A stretch of DNA of 64,000 nt from Elysia chlorotica (lineage: Eukaryota > Mollusca > Gastropoda > Plakobranchidae): assembly GCA_003991915.1 (NCBI GenBank), contig RQTK01001115.1, positions 48,901-112,900 of the forward strand, given 5' to 3'. Position numbers and translations under genes: made by a program. The notes under the pieces were generated by a model. It searched no databases. It was given only the letters and a program-made list of their open reading frames with translations, and was not told where the DNA came from. Within the stretch, counting starts at the first letter, position 1, and the number at the start of each line of letters is the position of its first letter. This document shows positions 1-13,970 of this stretch, piece by piece.

Positions 1-344
1 TATTAGATTAATTTTACAAGAATATTCGAAAAAAGAGAAAATAATCATAAAATTCCGTAGGGGATGATGCATGCTTGCTTTTGCATGTAAGCTTTATCAA
101 TGCACGCTTCAGCACTAATCTCATCGATTACAGTATTAGTTGTTTAGCTCTATCAGGAAAGTATGTAATCCTTTTCCTTTTATTCTAATCTATCCACCTA
201 TTTTATCACCATTGATCTTTCAATATGCCAATGCAAATACCTACTCACCTGCATTTAAAAATAAATATTTTTTACTCTGCGCGAGTGGCTAGCTAAATTC
301 TTGATAAATACTTTACCTAAACCGCTTTATGTTTCGTTTCCGCG

Positions 345-1701
<1,357 letters not shown>

Positions 1702-2175
1702 CTTCGCTCTTCCCTGTGCAGTCAGTAGCAAGAATATAAAAAAAACACGCAGAATAGCTTTGTGCGACCATACTCTCTCTCTCTCTATTAATGTATTGTT
1801 GGTTTGTGCTGGTTTTCGTGTGGATCTTTTTTTGTTCATTATAAAAAGTACAAAGGGCTGGTGGTTACTTGGTAAAAAAGACATCCATGAATGAAAGTCG
1901 TGGGCGAGCTGATGTTTCACTGTTCCCAAATACTTTTCAAAAAAGAGGTTGCTTTACCAACCAGGGAATAAAAGAACAATGATGGGGTCTTTATTCTTGC
2001 TTAGTGCTCCTTACGTAGATACTTTTGAGTTGCATGATACTATCAACGTTAGAGTATTATAAATGTATTTTATAAATAATTTACTTTCGATCTGTTATTA
2101 TTGTGATGAGCTTGATGTCAGTGTCAAACGTAGAAGATCAGCCATACCTGTTTAATTAAAGTAAAGGTGGGTGAT

Positions 2176-2330
2176 GAATAGCGTCCAACGTCAGCACTGT
2201 ATATGTTATATCATGGACGAGCCCCAAGACAAATGTCTGGCAGATTTTCGTGCTGCCACAGAGAGGCAGTGCGGGGATGCCATGACTCTATCTTAGCCAA
2301 CGACATTAAACTAACACCGAACCCATGTAA
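2176..2330 (-). mobile_element. tRNA-derived SINE, partial, antisense
   Basis: Matches the tail half of the family: GCGTCCAACGTCAGCACT, the GACGAGCCCCAAGAC block and the GGGGATGCCATGACTC block. The tRNA head is missing. Confidence 0.75.
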
Positions 2331-2359
2331 GGGTTGTGGAAATGTTATATCTACTTTGA

Positions 2360-2612
2360 TTGGTCGGTTGGTTTCTTAACTTCCAAAGTCAGTAGTCGGG
2401 CAACAGGGCAATAAACTTACGTCTGACAAGTGTACTTGCTGCGGCACAGATATAGAATACCCTTGATCGCAGCCGCTCACACTTTACAATATATATATAT
2501 CGACCCAACAGTTAAATGACGAAATTTGCCGACAAATAGATTCGTCCAAACATGGGATTTAACCCAGGATCTCAAAAATAGAAAGTCTAGAACTCTGCCC
2601 CGCCGCCCTCTG
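2360..2612 (-). mobile_element. tRNA-derived SINE, diverged, antisense
   Basis: A second antisense copy directly after the first, with CGTCTGACAAGTGTAC, CCGCTCACACTTTACAAT, and a decayed head (AACCCAGGATCTC, CTAGAACTCTGCCCC). Confidence 0.65.
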
Positions 2613-3569
2613 ATATGTTTGGAGAGTGAAATAGAAATGAGACCAAACCATAAAATGCTGGGGTTTTTTTTATTGGATTCTCTTGGTTAATTCTTTACCA
2701 CATTTGTTTAGCCAAGGAAACGCTTGGTTCCTTTCAGCAAACTCTTTTATGGTATGTCTGTGTGTGTCTTTGTGGTCTATCTGTTTGTTCGGGGTTGTTT
2801 TTTTTTTTGTGTGGTCTATTTTTTAATGTGTTTCAGTGGTATATTTGTTTGTTTTCTTTTGTGAGCTACCTGTTTGTTTGTTTTTGTGGTTCATCTGTTT
2901 ATTTGTTTATTGTGGTTCAACTGTTTATTTGTTTTTTCGGTTACTGTTGTGCCTCTATCGTTTTCTGTCTCTATATAAGATCAATTTTCTTATTTTTATT
3001 TCTACTATTCCGCTATGTTTTTATTCCAAAAATGCTTCTTCTGCAAATCATTTTCTTTTTCTTTACCGTATATTCTTTGGGCCTTTCTGGCTCTATCTGC
3101 CTCTGTCTGTCTGAGTTTTCATTCCTCAACCCCCCCCCCCAAATCTCTACCCTGCAGGGCCATAAACTCTGATCTTTTGTCGTTTTCTCCTTGATTTTGC
3201 TTGGAATTGATTTCCCTTTTAGAAGAGATCATGCGAGAAATGATGTATCGTCGCAACGCAACGTACAACCATGGTAAACAACGATTGCATTGCTAGCCCG
3301 AGGTCATAAATTACTCCCCACTTTTTCGTGGGTTGGGGGTGGTTTTATCTGGGGAGTGTGTGTGTGTCTGGGGAGGGGGGGAATCTTGACTCCTACGATA
3401 TCTGTTTCTGCTCAGTATGAACCCATGTTCTCTATTTTCTTTAATTTGCGGTTAGAATCTTCTTCGACCTTCCCTAGTTTCTGCTTCACTTGTTTTCAGA
3501 AAATGGCCAAGCACGGAGGGTTAGGTTTAAAAAGATTGTTTTTCTGAGAAAAAGAGCTTGCCCGCGTAC

Positions 3570-3583
3570 CATGAGAGAGGGAG

Positions 3584-3625
<42 letters not shown>

Positions 3626-3732
3626 AAGAGAGATCGAGTGAAAGAAAGAGACTCATAGAGAGGCAGAGACAATCAGACAGACAAACAGACAGACAGAGAC
3701 ACAGAGAGAGTGAGTAAGAGAGAAAGAATAAG

Positions 3733-3777
<45 letters not shown>

Positions 3778-3860
3778 TATATCGAGAGTGGGAGCGGGAA
3801 AGACAGAAAGCGAGAGAGGTGCATACAGGCATACATACAGACATACAAACGAAAATAAAG
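3570..3860 (+). repeat. Polypurine (GA)n / (GACA)n tract
   Basis: Two nearly pure GA blocks (3587-3622 and 3738-3775) joined by AGACAGACA-type repeats; a purine-rich mirror-type sequence. No gene seen. Confidence 0.9.
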
Positions 3861-4860
3861 ACTAAAGAAATACGAGTAGAAGTAGTGGTAAACAAATCGA
3901 AAGATCAACAAAAAATGTATACGAGTCTTGGCCAAAGATAATGAATAATTGAAAAGGAACAGTAGATGATGAACCAATGTTACCATACACATATGTTGCT
4001 CTAAGCATCAGATAAATGTTGTTCCGGCATGACAGTTGTTGTGCTCAAAGATAATCAGGTTTGAACCGGGACTCGAAATATCGATCGGGTTGCATCAGAC
4101 AAGTTCCGTTCCACCCCAGTTTCTTTCAGGGCACTTTCAATTTGCTGATGTAACTAACATTTACGTGCGCTTGTCAATCTCAAATCTGTTTGCCTTGAGC
4201 AGTTTGCTAAAATCTAACCTATCTTTTCTCCAGCAATAGTGGGGGTGGGGAGGGGGGTTGTTAATAATAAAAAAGAAAATAAACTAGAAAAATCTGGGCA
4301 ATTTTCTTGTCAGTTGCAAAAATATTTTTGGAGGAAGACGAGCAGTTTCATTTGTAAAATCTATGAAATGTAGATCAATAGAAATAACCCTCGAAACTGG
4401 TTGCATGGAACTAACGTGTTAATATTCAAAACGAAAATTGTATATATGGATGCTACGTAAAAAAACGTTTCAGAAAAACCTTTTTTCATTTATGCATTAA
4501 ACTCCTTATGTTTTGGACAGCCTGTACTATGAGGCATAGTAATTCTGCATAGCTAACCAGAAAAGTTTCAAAGAAAAAACAAATATTTTTATTTCCACTA
4601 TAATAATATGAAAATTAAATACTTTTATCTTCACTATATATTGAGAAAGTTACTTTCTTTTCTTTTACCAAAATGGACAAATTATAATGCCTATTTTTTC
4701 ATAATGGTTGCGTCATTATTCTTTTTAAAGATAAGGCTTTCTTGGGGAATACCGTACTTTCATTTTGATGTTCTAGAGAAGTTTGCTCTAAAAATCAAGC
4801 CTGATGAGTTTTAAACGATTCAGTTACCAGCTAAGCAAATCTTTGCCTCCCCCCAATCCC

Positions 4861-4946
4861 CGCCTTGCCTGTTGTATCTATTTAACTAGTAAGTGAGTGA
4901 GTTTGTGAGCACGGTAACCGCCTTGCCTGTTGTATCTATTTAACTA
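4861..4946 (+). repeat. 28-bp direct repeat, two copies
   Basis: The string from CGCCTTGCCTGTTG to TTTAACTA occurs at 4861-4888 and again at 4919-4946, identical, with a 58-bp period. Confidence 0.85.
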
Positions 4947-5423
4947 TATAACCAGTAACTCACACTTGCAACTTATTCAGTCAGATCGAAGCCTCCAAGA
5001 GACTGGTTTCTTTTTGTTTGCTAGTTGTTGTTGTTGTTGTTTTTTTTGTGCAGTGATATCTTGTCATATGCATAAATCGATTGCAAGACAAGCCATTAAC
5101 AATCAATATCTGGGAGAAAAACTACCCTTCTCTTTTTTGTCTACCAGTTATCTTATCTCTCTTTTTTTTAATTACATCACATGCCAACATTTGTTTCGCT
5201 CTCAGTATCATGTTTATCTATAAGTATAATCTACACCATATTCCTCTGTTTTATGCACATAATCATATGTTTATTATCCTTCTGTCCATATACAATAATA
5301 ATACTCAATCTATTATTACATTTCTATAATTATTTAATCGATATTGTTATTTTAATACCTACATATCCTATATAAACTTTATAATATCTCACCCTTACTC
5401 AGTACCTCTAATTCTTTCACTCG

Positions 5424-5426
<3 letters not shown>

Positions 5427-5500
<74 letters not shown>
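5427..5500 (+). repeat. (CT)n microsatellite
   Basis: CT tract broken by a few TATC units. Flanking 4960-5700 is AT- and CT-rich with no coding signal. Confidence 0.9.
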
Positions 5501-5501
<1 letters not shown>

Positions 5502-7128
5502 GTGTCTCTTTCTCTACCTAGTAAAACATTACGTATCCACCTCTTTCTCTTTCAATGTCTATCTCTCTTTATGTCCCTTCCTGTCTCTTAACTTACCCAA
5601 AACTCTCTGATCTTCTGTTTTTATCTCTTTCATTTTTTTGGAATTGATTTCAAAGGAGTTATCCTCTTTTTTTTCAACTTTATTACTTTATTTTATCCAC
5701 TTCACTCTTTCTTTCCTTTTGTCCTGAATCGTTTCATCACTATACAAATACACAACCATGAGACAAAATAGCTACAATCTCAGTTTACTTACACTGAATA
5801 TGTACAGCTAAACGGATCAATAGCCAGAGAACTCACAACGCTACACTACGAGCATCTCTCCGATATTACTGGTTTTGCGATGCATCGACGGTTGTGAATG
5901 GCTTAATTGCGCCCTTATGCATCGGTTTTTTTTAGTCGCTCTTTGGCTCCAAAAGTCTAGGAAATTGCTATGATTAGACGCCGGCGTAGATGGCCTTAAG
6001 CCTTGGCTATCGTCTTCGATATAGTTATTTACCTCGTTGTCGCAAGATCTCTAATAGGTCTTTGCTGATGGACTTCCCTGAGATCTATCTCTCTGCCTCC
6101 GTAAGAAACAGTGGTTTCCAACACAGGGCCTGTGGGTGGGTGAGCTCGGACAACGAATGATTTAGAGGGCGAGATCAAAGGCTGAGGTCGTGCTGGGATC
6201 TTAGCAAAACCAGAGGGCCTGTTTTCCTCTTTTGGTTTTGCTTTCAAGAGGACCCTAAATGGAAAGCCATGAAAATATAGCCCAAGTCAGCAGAGAATTC
6301 CTTTGATAACTTTACGAAAAAGCAGAAAATATATATACACACACAAATACATTCATCCTAATTATTGGTAAGAAAACAGGATTTAAGAAAATAGTTAGAT
6401 CAAGTGCATTGCTTTGTTTCATCGGTCTATCCAGGTACTTTTATAAGTATCAATCGACGCGTCTATCATTATGCATGTGTAATATTATGAACTTTAACAT
6501 TTTGCATCACTCTATGTCCCAATTTCGTTATCAACTTTGGTTTATCAGTGTATGCACGTATATCTATATATTTGTAAAACGTTGAAATTTTACTAAATAT
6601 TCATTTCATGTATGCATCTAACAAGTCTTGGGTCTAGACGAGGGTTTTTCTCGTTTTATTTATGTTTAAAACAATTTCAAATCAACGCTTAACACAAAAT
6701 CGTTTTCTAAACTCGCCTCTTTCCCCTGAATTTTTTTGTCTCAATCTTGCATTTTTTCCAGTCCACAAGACTGCGCATTGCAATATAAGGAAAGGTTTTG
6801 AGTTGAAGTGTAAATCTTCAATCGAGCCTAGTTCGAGTGGTCGTGCTCTCTGCTTTTAATCAAATTCACTGCTTCGATTTAATGAAGATGCAATGCGTTG
6901 CCTGATTGGCATTTGTCTAAGAAAGCTTGTTATTACTGCGACGCATAAGTGAATTGTTTCAGCTTAATATTAACAATGATTTCGAAACGATCCGTTGCGT
7001 ATATTTTGTTTTGTGTAAGAATTATTTTTTGCTATGTTTTGTGTGTGTTTGTAATGTGTGTTTGTTACACTTTTCTCTGAGTCGATGTGTGCTTTTCAAC
7101 CGTTATAACTCTCTCACCCCCCCCCTTT

Positions 7129-7131
<3 letters not shown>

Positions 7132-7195
<64 letters not shown>
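7132..7195 (+). repeat. (CT)n microsatellite
   Basis: About 64 bp of nearly pure CT, preceded by a short poly-C run. Confidence 0.93.
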
Positions 7196-7198
<3 letters not shown>

Positions 7199-7528
7199 AC
7201 TCTGCCTCTCTCTTGTTGTTTTTATGGTTGCTTTTTCACTCTAGTTCACTTTCTTTTTAGACTCTGATTATAACCGTCGTAATATCTACCTCTATACCCT
7301 TCAATTCAGCATATGTTAATCTAACTTCCTTTACTCCTCTTTTCTGACCCTTCGCCCCATATCCAATGAACTTACCACGTCTCTCGTTATTCTACTGATC
7401 TTTTAAACATATTTCTATGTACCATCATTACCATGGAAACGTCCATCGTTTTCGAGTCTTGTTTACTGAACTTTTCATTCTTTATAACTATGGATTTCTC
7501 ATCATGTGTATCTTTTTCACCTCATTGA

Positions 7529-7795
7529 AGGGGGGCGCGGTAGCCCTGGGGTAGAACATCGGCTTCCAAAGCGGGACGTCCGTGGTTTGACCCCTAACGA
7601 TTTCACCCCCTACTGGTTGGAAACCTTTCAGTCTAAGGTTATCTGCTGAGACAGGAATCATGGTATCCCCACCCTGTCTCGTGTTTATCAGCACATATAT
7701 TTGTCATACATACGTCTTGGAACCCGTCTACAACATAGCCAATATAATGCTGACGGTGTACTGTCAACTAACACAACTACATCACCGTATTGAAA
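7529..7795 (+). mobile_element. tRNA-derived SINE, near full length, sense
   Basis: Starts with a G run and CGCGGTAGCCCTGGGGTAGA (A-box-like), then a B-box-like GGTTTGACCCC at 7584-7594, the family block CCCCCTACTGGTTGG, GTATCCCCACCCTGTCTCG, and a tail with ACAACATAGCCAATATAATG. One of the best copies for defining the family. Confidence 0.85.
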
Positions 7796-8289
7796 AGATC
7801 TAGTAACACTTTAATCCAACGAGGAAAAAAAAAGTTTTAGTAAACGATAAAGAATTATGTAAGCTCAAAGGCTCAATGGATGCAACAGCAATGCAAAATG
7901 GAAATGCTGCATAATGTAGCGGTTCTTGCCATTGTCAAAAGCAAGGTATACATAATTCATTTTACCCTGTTTATTGCCTTTTACTCCCTCCATTATTGTG
8001 TTTGAACAGCCTCGCAGCACACATTTAATGAAATAATTTAGCTCAACTCTTCCATTAAGGCAGAGTTAACTCTGTCATTGCTTGTATAGTCTCACATCGT
8101 TGAACATTCTTTTAACAAGTGACCTCCTTTTCTATTTACTTACTCATTTGTCCTTCTCAGTTAATCTCTGTTCCTTTTTGTTTACTTTTACCTGTTTTGT
8201 ACCTATTTTACTATTTTTTTAAACTATTTACGAGTTCTCGCGTTGGTCGAACGTGGCTTATAATGTATCGATTGCACTCACTCAAATCT

Positions 8290-8359
8290 CTCTCAATCTC
8301 TCTCTCTGTCTGTCTGTCTGTATGTCTCTCTCTCTCTCTCTCTCTCTCTGTTTTTCGTT

Positions 8360-8443
<84 letters not shown>

Positions 8444-8460
8444 TACTACCCAGATCATCT

Positions 8461-8517
<57 letters not shown>

Positions 8518-8658
8518 TTTTCGTTTATCCATCTGTCTATCTGTATGTCTCTGTATCTCTCTCCCACTTACATTCTCGTCCGCAATTTAACTTAGCAACT
8601 GATGTCTGACGCTTAAAAACCAATATTTACTTGTTTCTTCATCTGAATTATATCGATA

Positions 8659-8712
<54 letters not shown>

Positions 8713-8734
8713 CCTCTCTCTCTATCTCTCTATC

Positions 8735-8770
<36 letters not shown>
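8290..8770 (+). repeat. Compound microsatellite (CT)n, (TGTC)n, (TATC)n
   Basis: CT and TGTC blocks run over 8290-8550, with a clean (TATC)n at about 8654-8711 and more CT to 8770. Confidence 0.93.
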
Positions 8771-8773
<3 letters not shown>

Positions 8774-9607
8774 ATCTATACCTATGCAGTGAAAAAATAT
8801 AAAAAGTTACTTTTCCTCTTTTCCTAACCATGGAAGTTGCTTTAGTGAAATACATTCTCTCCTACGATGCCAAATTTCCGAATCAATAATGTTCTCGTTC
8901 TCAATGACCTATGATCTTTTATTTATAAATTGAATTGGCGAATTAAAACGTCTTTCATCTTATCCAACGTAAAATTGAATTCGGAAGAACTTAAGTTTCT
9001 AGAGTTTAAGACGTAAGATATCTCTGCCATGTGTATAGACATGTATACTTCCTTAGATTCGTCTATTCTCTAATTTGGTTTAATGTGGATCGCATTTGCA
9101 AACAATAAAAGTTAGTTCTGTTTTTACAACAAATGATTTTTTTCAATATAGCTGAACAAGGCAAATAATTCTGAATTAAGTGTAAAATTATTTAAGTAAT
9201 TATTTCGATGAATTAATCAGCGTTTATCACGTAGAGTTGATTAAAGATATATTAAGGGACCAAAATGTAGGTGTACTATTCAATCCTGATATGTTCGTTT
9301 TATGGGACTGAGGATTAATTGAACGTTGTTATATGTTTTAATCTGTATATACGCCTTGTTATTAATTTTAAACCGTCTAGGTTTATTAATCTGAATTCGT
9401 CTATGTTTATTAATATTAATCCGTGTATTTTTGTTATTAATATTAATTCGTCTATGTTCATGACTGTGTGCTTATTTACCATGTACGGATATAAAACGTG
9501 CTTTCCTCTGTATCTCTATAGTCTCAATGAAGAAACTGGGACAGTCTATAAGTCACGTAGGTTCCTCTCTTGAGATCGCCCACATAGATATAGCCTGAGG
9601 TATCATT

Positions 9608-9668
9608 TGTGGTTCTAGCTCTCCCAGGCACCAAGGTTTTGTGGGTCTAGCTCTCCCAGGCACCAAGG
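9608..9668 (+). repeat. Two-copy tandem repeat, about 31 bp
   Basis: TCTAGCTCTCCCAGGCACCA occurs twice in tandem. It sits in an unexplained GC-richer patch (9580-9800) that could be an old repeat; no frame supports a gene. Confidence 0.8.
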
Positions 9669-10179
9669 AGTGGACAGAATGGTCAAGCTTGCAGGCAACT
9701 AGTGGACATTGGTCTCCTGCAATGACCTGAAGGGAAAGCCAGTCTGGAGCGGGTTCTTAACTACCACAGAACCTCTAGGCACGTTTGGCTTATTGGTCTC
9801 TATGATTTGCGAAGAGTTGTAGTTATAAATTAACCAACATTTATATTTTGTTCCTTGTTAATTTTATTGAAAAAGACTATTTCAAAAACTATTTCAAAAC
9901 CCATATTTATTGTACTTATTTTACAAGAGCCTGCACATTGTCGGTTTGGTATTTGATCACAAAAGGAAAGTATCAAAGATACAGATAATATCTTTCTCTG
10001 TCTCCCTCTCACTCTCTCCGTCTCTCTATTTAGTTATTTATATCTCTTTCTCTATACTTCTCTTCATAATGGTCTCTTTGTCTCTGTTTATCTCTTTGTC
10101 ATTCCCCTCTACTCGGTCTTAATGTCCGTCTATCTTTCTATTTATCAATATGTTATCATATCTCTCTACTTTGATCTCT

Positions 10180-10290
10180 CTCTTTTTGTTTGTCTATGTC
10201 TGTCTGTCTGTCTGTCTGCCTGTCTGTCTGTCTGTCTCTGTCTGCCTGTCTCTCTCTGTCACTCTCTCTCTCTCTCATTTTTTTCCTTCC
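10180..10290 (+). repeat. (TGTC)n / (CT)n microsatellite
   Basis: TGTCTGTCTGTC units followed by CT. The 400 bp after it (10470-10880) is a GC-richer, non-coding patch of unknown origin. Confidence 0.85.
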
Positions 10291-11617
10291 TTGCTTTATC
10301 GAAAGACATCTATCTCTCTATCCCCTCTCGCCATGTTTAACTACCCGAAGCCATTTTAACCGCGTTAAAAAAATAAATAAACTCCTAATTGAAAGTCGGG
10401 AGCGAAAAATGTGCGTAAAACCCCAGAAGAGCATCAAATCAAGAAGGGTTCATTAACTCAACGCTAAGCCTTATGGGATCGGTCAAGCGGTGTTCTGACC
10501 TGATGTATGACCTCGGGAAATGAACCAGGGAATCCCCGTTCACAGATGACCACAAGGGACTCTGCGATCTATACACCAATAACGAATAACGTAATCTCGT
10601 CCCTTAAGCATAGCGGTTTCTGATCGGTCGTTGGCTCGGTGAATCAAATACAAACCTTTCATTGGACACAGGCGCAGGTTCCTTTTCCTATCGTCTTCTC
10701 TTTCACCATGGGCAACGATATCTCAAGGCACCCACTCCCTAGTCAGGGGGAGTCAATCGTGATTATCTCCAAGTAGCCATCAGATCTTCAACCGTGGCTA
10801 ACCAGTGTATCCTTAGAGGTTTAATGGAAATGTTAGTATCTCACATCTCTGGTAAACTGGTTAGTTCCCGACTAACTTGCCCGCCTGTTCCCTCCTTAAC
10901 GCTATTTGTTCGTTTAATTTAAGAGACCGTGGACATGATATGGCTTGATATTTTTGTGTTTCTTTTACCAAAGTTTTTTTTTTACTTTTATTATATTAAC
11001 CTTTTTGTCTCTGTTCCATTTTTTCTTTCACTCTCATTTACTTGGTAGTCGTATTCATTGATTCTACTGCAGTCTTACTATGTGTCCTTACTAAATGTGT
11101 ATACTACCATTCATTTAGATCACTCTGAATCTCCATTTCTATACATGAATTTTTATTTTATTTTATGATCTCCTTGATCCATTGTCTTATTCCATATTTA
11201 AATTAATGTTATCATCATAACGTTTAGTGTCATACTACTGCACGCATCCAATCTGTTATTTGAAGAAACATCGTCTACCTTGAGCTTAATATCGTTTGTG
11301 TATTTGTGTAATTTTTATCTCTGGAAAAATTTGCTTATTAATCAGTGCTTGTGTCTCTGTTTTTTTTTAAGATGCCTGTTTTATGCTATGTTTTCGGAAT
11401 ATTTTCAACATATTCGCAAAAAAGAGATCTATTGATGTTGCCTCTTCTACCATTACATTTGATTTCCGCGCCTCACTTCACTCATATTTCTTTGAACTTC
11501 AAGACGTCGAACTCTGTCTTTGATGATCTCTAAAGTACATCGTATAAAAAATAATAAACCCTAACTCCCAATATTACGACCATAGCACGCCCCACTTCTC
11601 CGCCTATGACACCTATT

Positions 11618-12345
11618 TCATCTTCACGTTCTGTGCTGGGAGAAGCTCTATCCAATGCTATTCGTCCTGGGCTATTTCTATGATATTAGCTCACCTCCGA
11701 ACACACTGACGACCCAACTCCTCAGATGATGAAAGACGAAGATAGTCATCTTCTCCAGAGAAGGACGAAAACACACACACACATACACACACCTCTTTCA
11801 TCTTCACGATCTGTGCTGGGAGAAGCTCTATCCAATGCTATTCGTCCTGGGCTATTTCTAAGATATTAGCTCACATTTGAACGCACTGACGACCCAACTC
11901 CTCAGATGATGAAAGACGAAGATGGCCATCTTCTCCAGAGAAGGACGAAAACACACACACATACACACATACACACACACACATACACACACCTTTCATA
12001 TTCACGATCTGTGCTGGGAGAAGCTCTTTCCAATGTTATTCGTCCTGGGCTATTTCTATGATATTGCTCATCTTTGAACACGCCTACGACCCAACTCCTC
12101 AGATGATGAAAGACGAAGATGGTAATCTTCTCCAGAGAAGGACTAAAACACACACACACACACACACACACACCTCTTTCATCTTCACGATCTATGGTGG
12201 AAGAAGGTCTATCCAAGGCTATTCGTCGTGGGCTATTTCTATGATAATTATTGCTCATCTTTGAACACGCTGACGACCCAACTCCTCAGATGATGAAAGA
12301 CGAAGATTGTCATCTTCTCCAGGGAAGGACGAAAACACACACACC
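11618..12345 (+). repeat. Four-unit minisatellite, about 180 bp per unit, upstream of the HCN C-linker exon
   Basis: Units begin at about 11618, 11797, 11996 and 12177. Each has CTTCACGATCTGTGCTGGGA, GTCCTGGGCTATTTCTA, GACGACCCAACTCCTCAGAT, a TTCTCCAGAGAAGG palindrome and a (CA)n run of variable length. The array ends about 80 bp before the exon acceptor. Confidence 0.92.
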
Positions 12346-12426
12346 CTTGCGTAGGCTAATTGTTTGATGTTGTATAAAGACATATTAACCTGACTGTTTC
12401 CATGTTGTAATTTTATTTCCTTGCAG

Positions 12427-12573
12427 TTTAAACAAGTGGAGGAGTACATGGTGTACCGAAAGTTGCCCCGCAGTCTTCGCCAGCGCATCACGGACTATTA
12501 CGAGCACCGGTACCAAGGGAAGATGTTTGATGAGGAGACCATCCTCTCAGAGTTAAACGAGTGTTTGAAACAT
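12427..12573 (+). CDS. HCN: HCN exon: start of C-linker
   Basis: 49 codons, phase 0 at both ends, bounded by ttgcag and gtgagt. It begins [14 protein letters not shown] and covers the A'-D' helices of the C-linker. The upstream intron ends just after a four-unit minisatellite. Confidence 0.95.
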
Positions 12574-13894
12574 GTGAGTCTCTCGTTTCATTTCTTTCTT
12601 TCTTTTTATTTATTTATTTATTTATTTTTTTAACTCAAAGTGATGTTTTTTGGTTTTCATATTCGATAGCTTTTTTTTAACAAGATCGACATTGTTGATG
12701 AATAGTTAATGAGGTTTTTATGTTTAAAGTTGTAATTATAAGTTGTGAATTTCTTTACACGAAAGACACATCTAAAATTTACCAACAACTTGAAACACAC
12801 GGCTTACTCTCGATAATATCAAAGAAATGATTTTCCTCAAAAGTATCAATGATGAAGAACATGAATATCTTTCTCGAAAGTCATGGTTACCGACACATAT
12901 TAAGCAAACGTTGTTAAAAATATAACATTTTGACATAAAAGTCTTCCTTTATGAACCAGACATATATTTTTTAACATAACTTGTGTTTTATAAGATAACC
13001 ATGCAATGAAATTGGTCAAGAGGCAAAAACTTCGTGTGCAATTTCAAAGGCCCTCATAAAGAAACCTCTGATGAAAAAAAAATCGAATTGTTGTTTAACC
13101 TTCAACAATCATTAGTGATCTATTCAGCCTTTAAACACTTCTGTCTTGGTCCTCTGTCGTGTTATTTATTTTTTGTTTGTTTTATTTATTCCGTTTCTTC
13201 GAACTTCAAAAAGCTGAAAAGGTGTCAACGTTTTTATTCTCTCGTCAGTTAGGCATTTATCGAAACTTTTGATTTTTATAAGAATAAAATTTTATCTTAA
13301 AGAGTCTTAAACCCACAACTATTTAATTTTTTGCAGGAGGTTGTCAACCACAACTGTCGAGCACTGGTTGCTTCTGTTCCGTTCTTCACCAACGCTGACC
13401 CGAGCTTTGTCTCCGAAGTGGTCAGTAAGCTCAAGTTTGAGGTAAGCCGCTTCATTTAACTAAAAAGTATTAATTCTGCAAAATTGCAAGTTGTTTTTTT
13501 TTAATAAATCTACGTTAAAGCAATAACTGCTTAATGTTTCAAGAAGAAAGGGGCGTAACTAGGATGTAGAGAATTAAAACACACAAACAAACGGGGGAAG
13601 AATGCTGAGTGAAAGTGGAACGAGTGAAAGGGAAGTAATTCACATATTTGCAGTGCTTCATTCTCACAATTTGGTGAACCTAAATATTTTCACATTAATG
13701 ATTAGTTGTTTTTTGTTTTTGTTTTAATGTAACACAAAATCCGTGCTAAGCTGACCAGTGAAATACGATTTTCTAGTTTTTTAGGAAATCTAGTTTGGCA
13801 TATCATTTAACTTAAACAAATATTTTACAGGATATCTTTTGGTTGTTTACTCTTCAGTTGCTACACACATCAAAAAGTTTTGTTGGTAATGTTT

Positions 13895-13970
<76 letters not shown>

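Noticed and set aside
6029..6247. 72-codon minus-strand frame with a coding-like composition (PARPQPLISPSKS)
   Set aside because: No matching splice sites or family, and the flanks look like degraded repeat DNA. Could be a decayed element.
7529..7610. Possible functional tRNA gene at the SINE head (also 29757, 48672, 56815)
   Set aside because: A- and B-box-like motifs are present but no complete cloverleaf can be drawn, and the shared downstream body marks them as SINEs.
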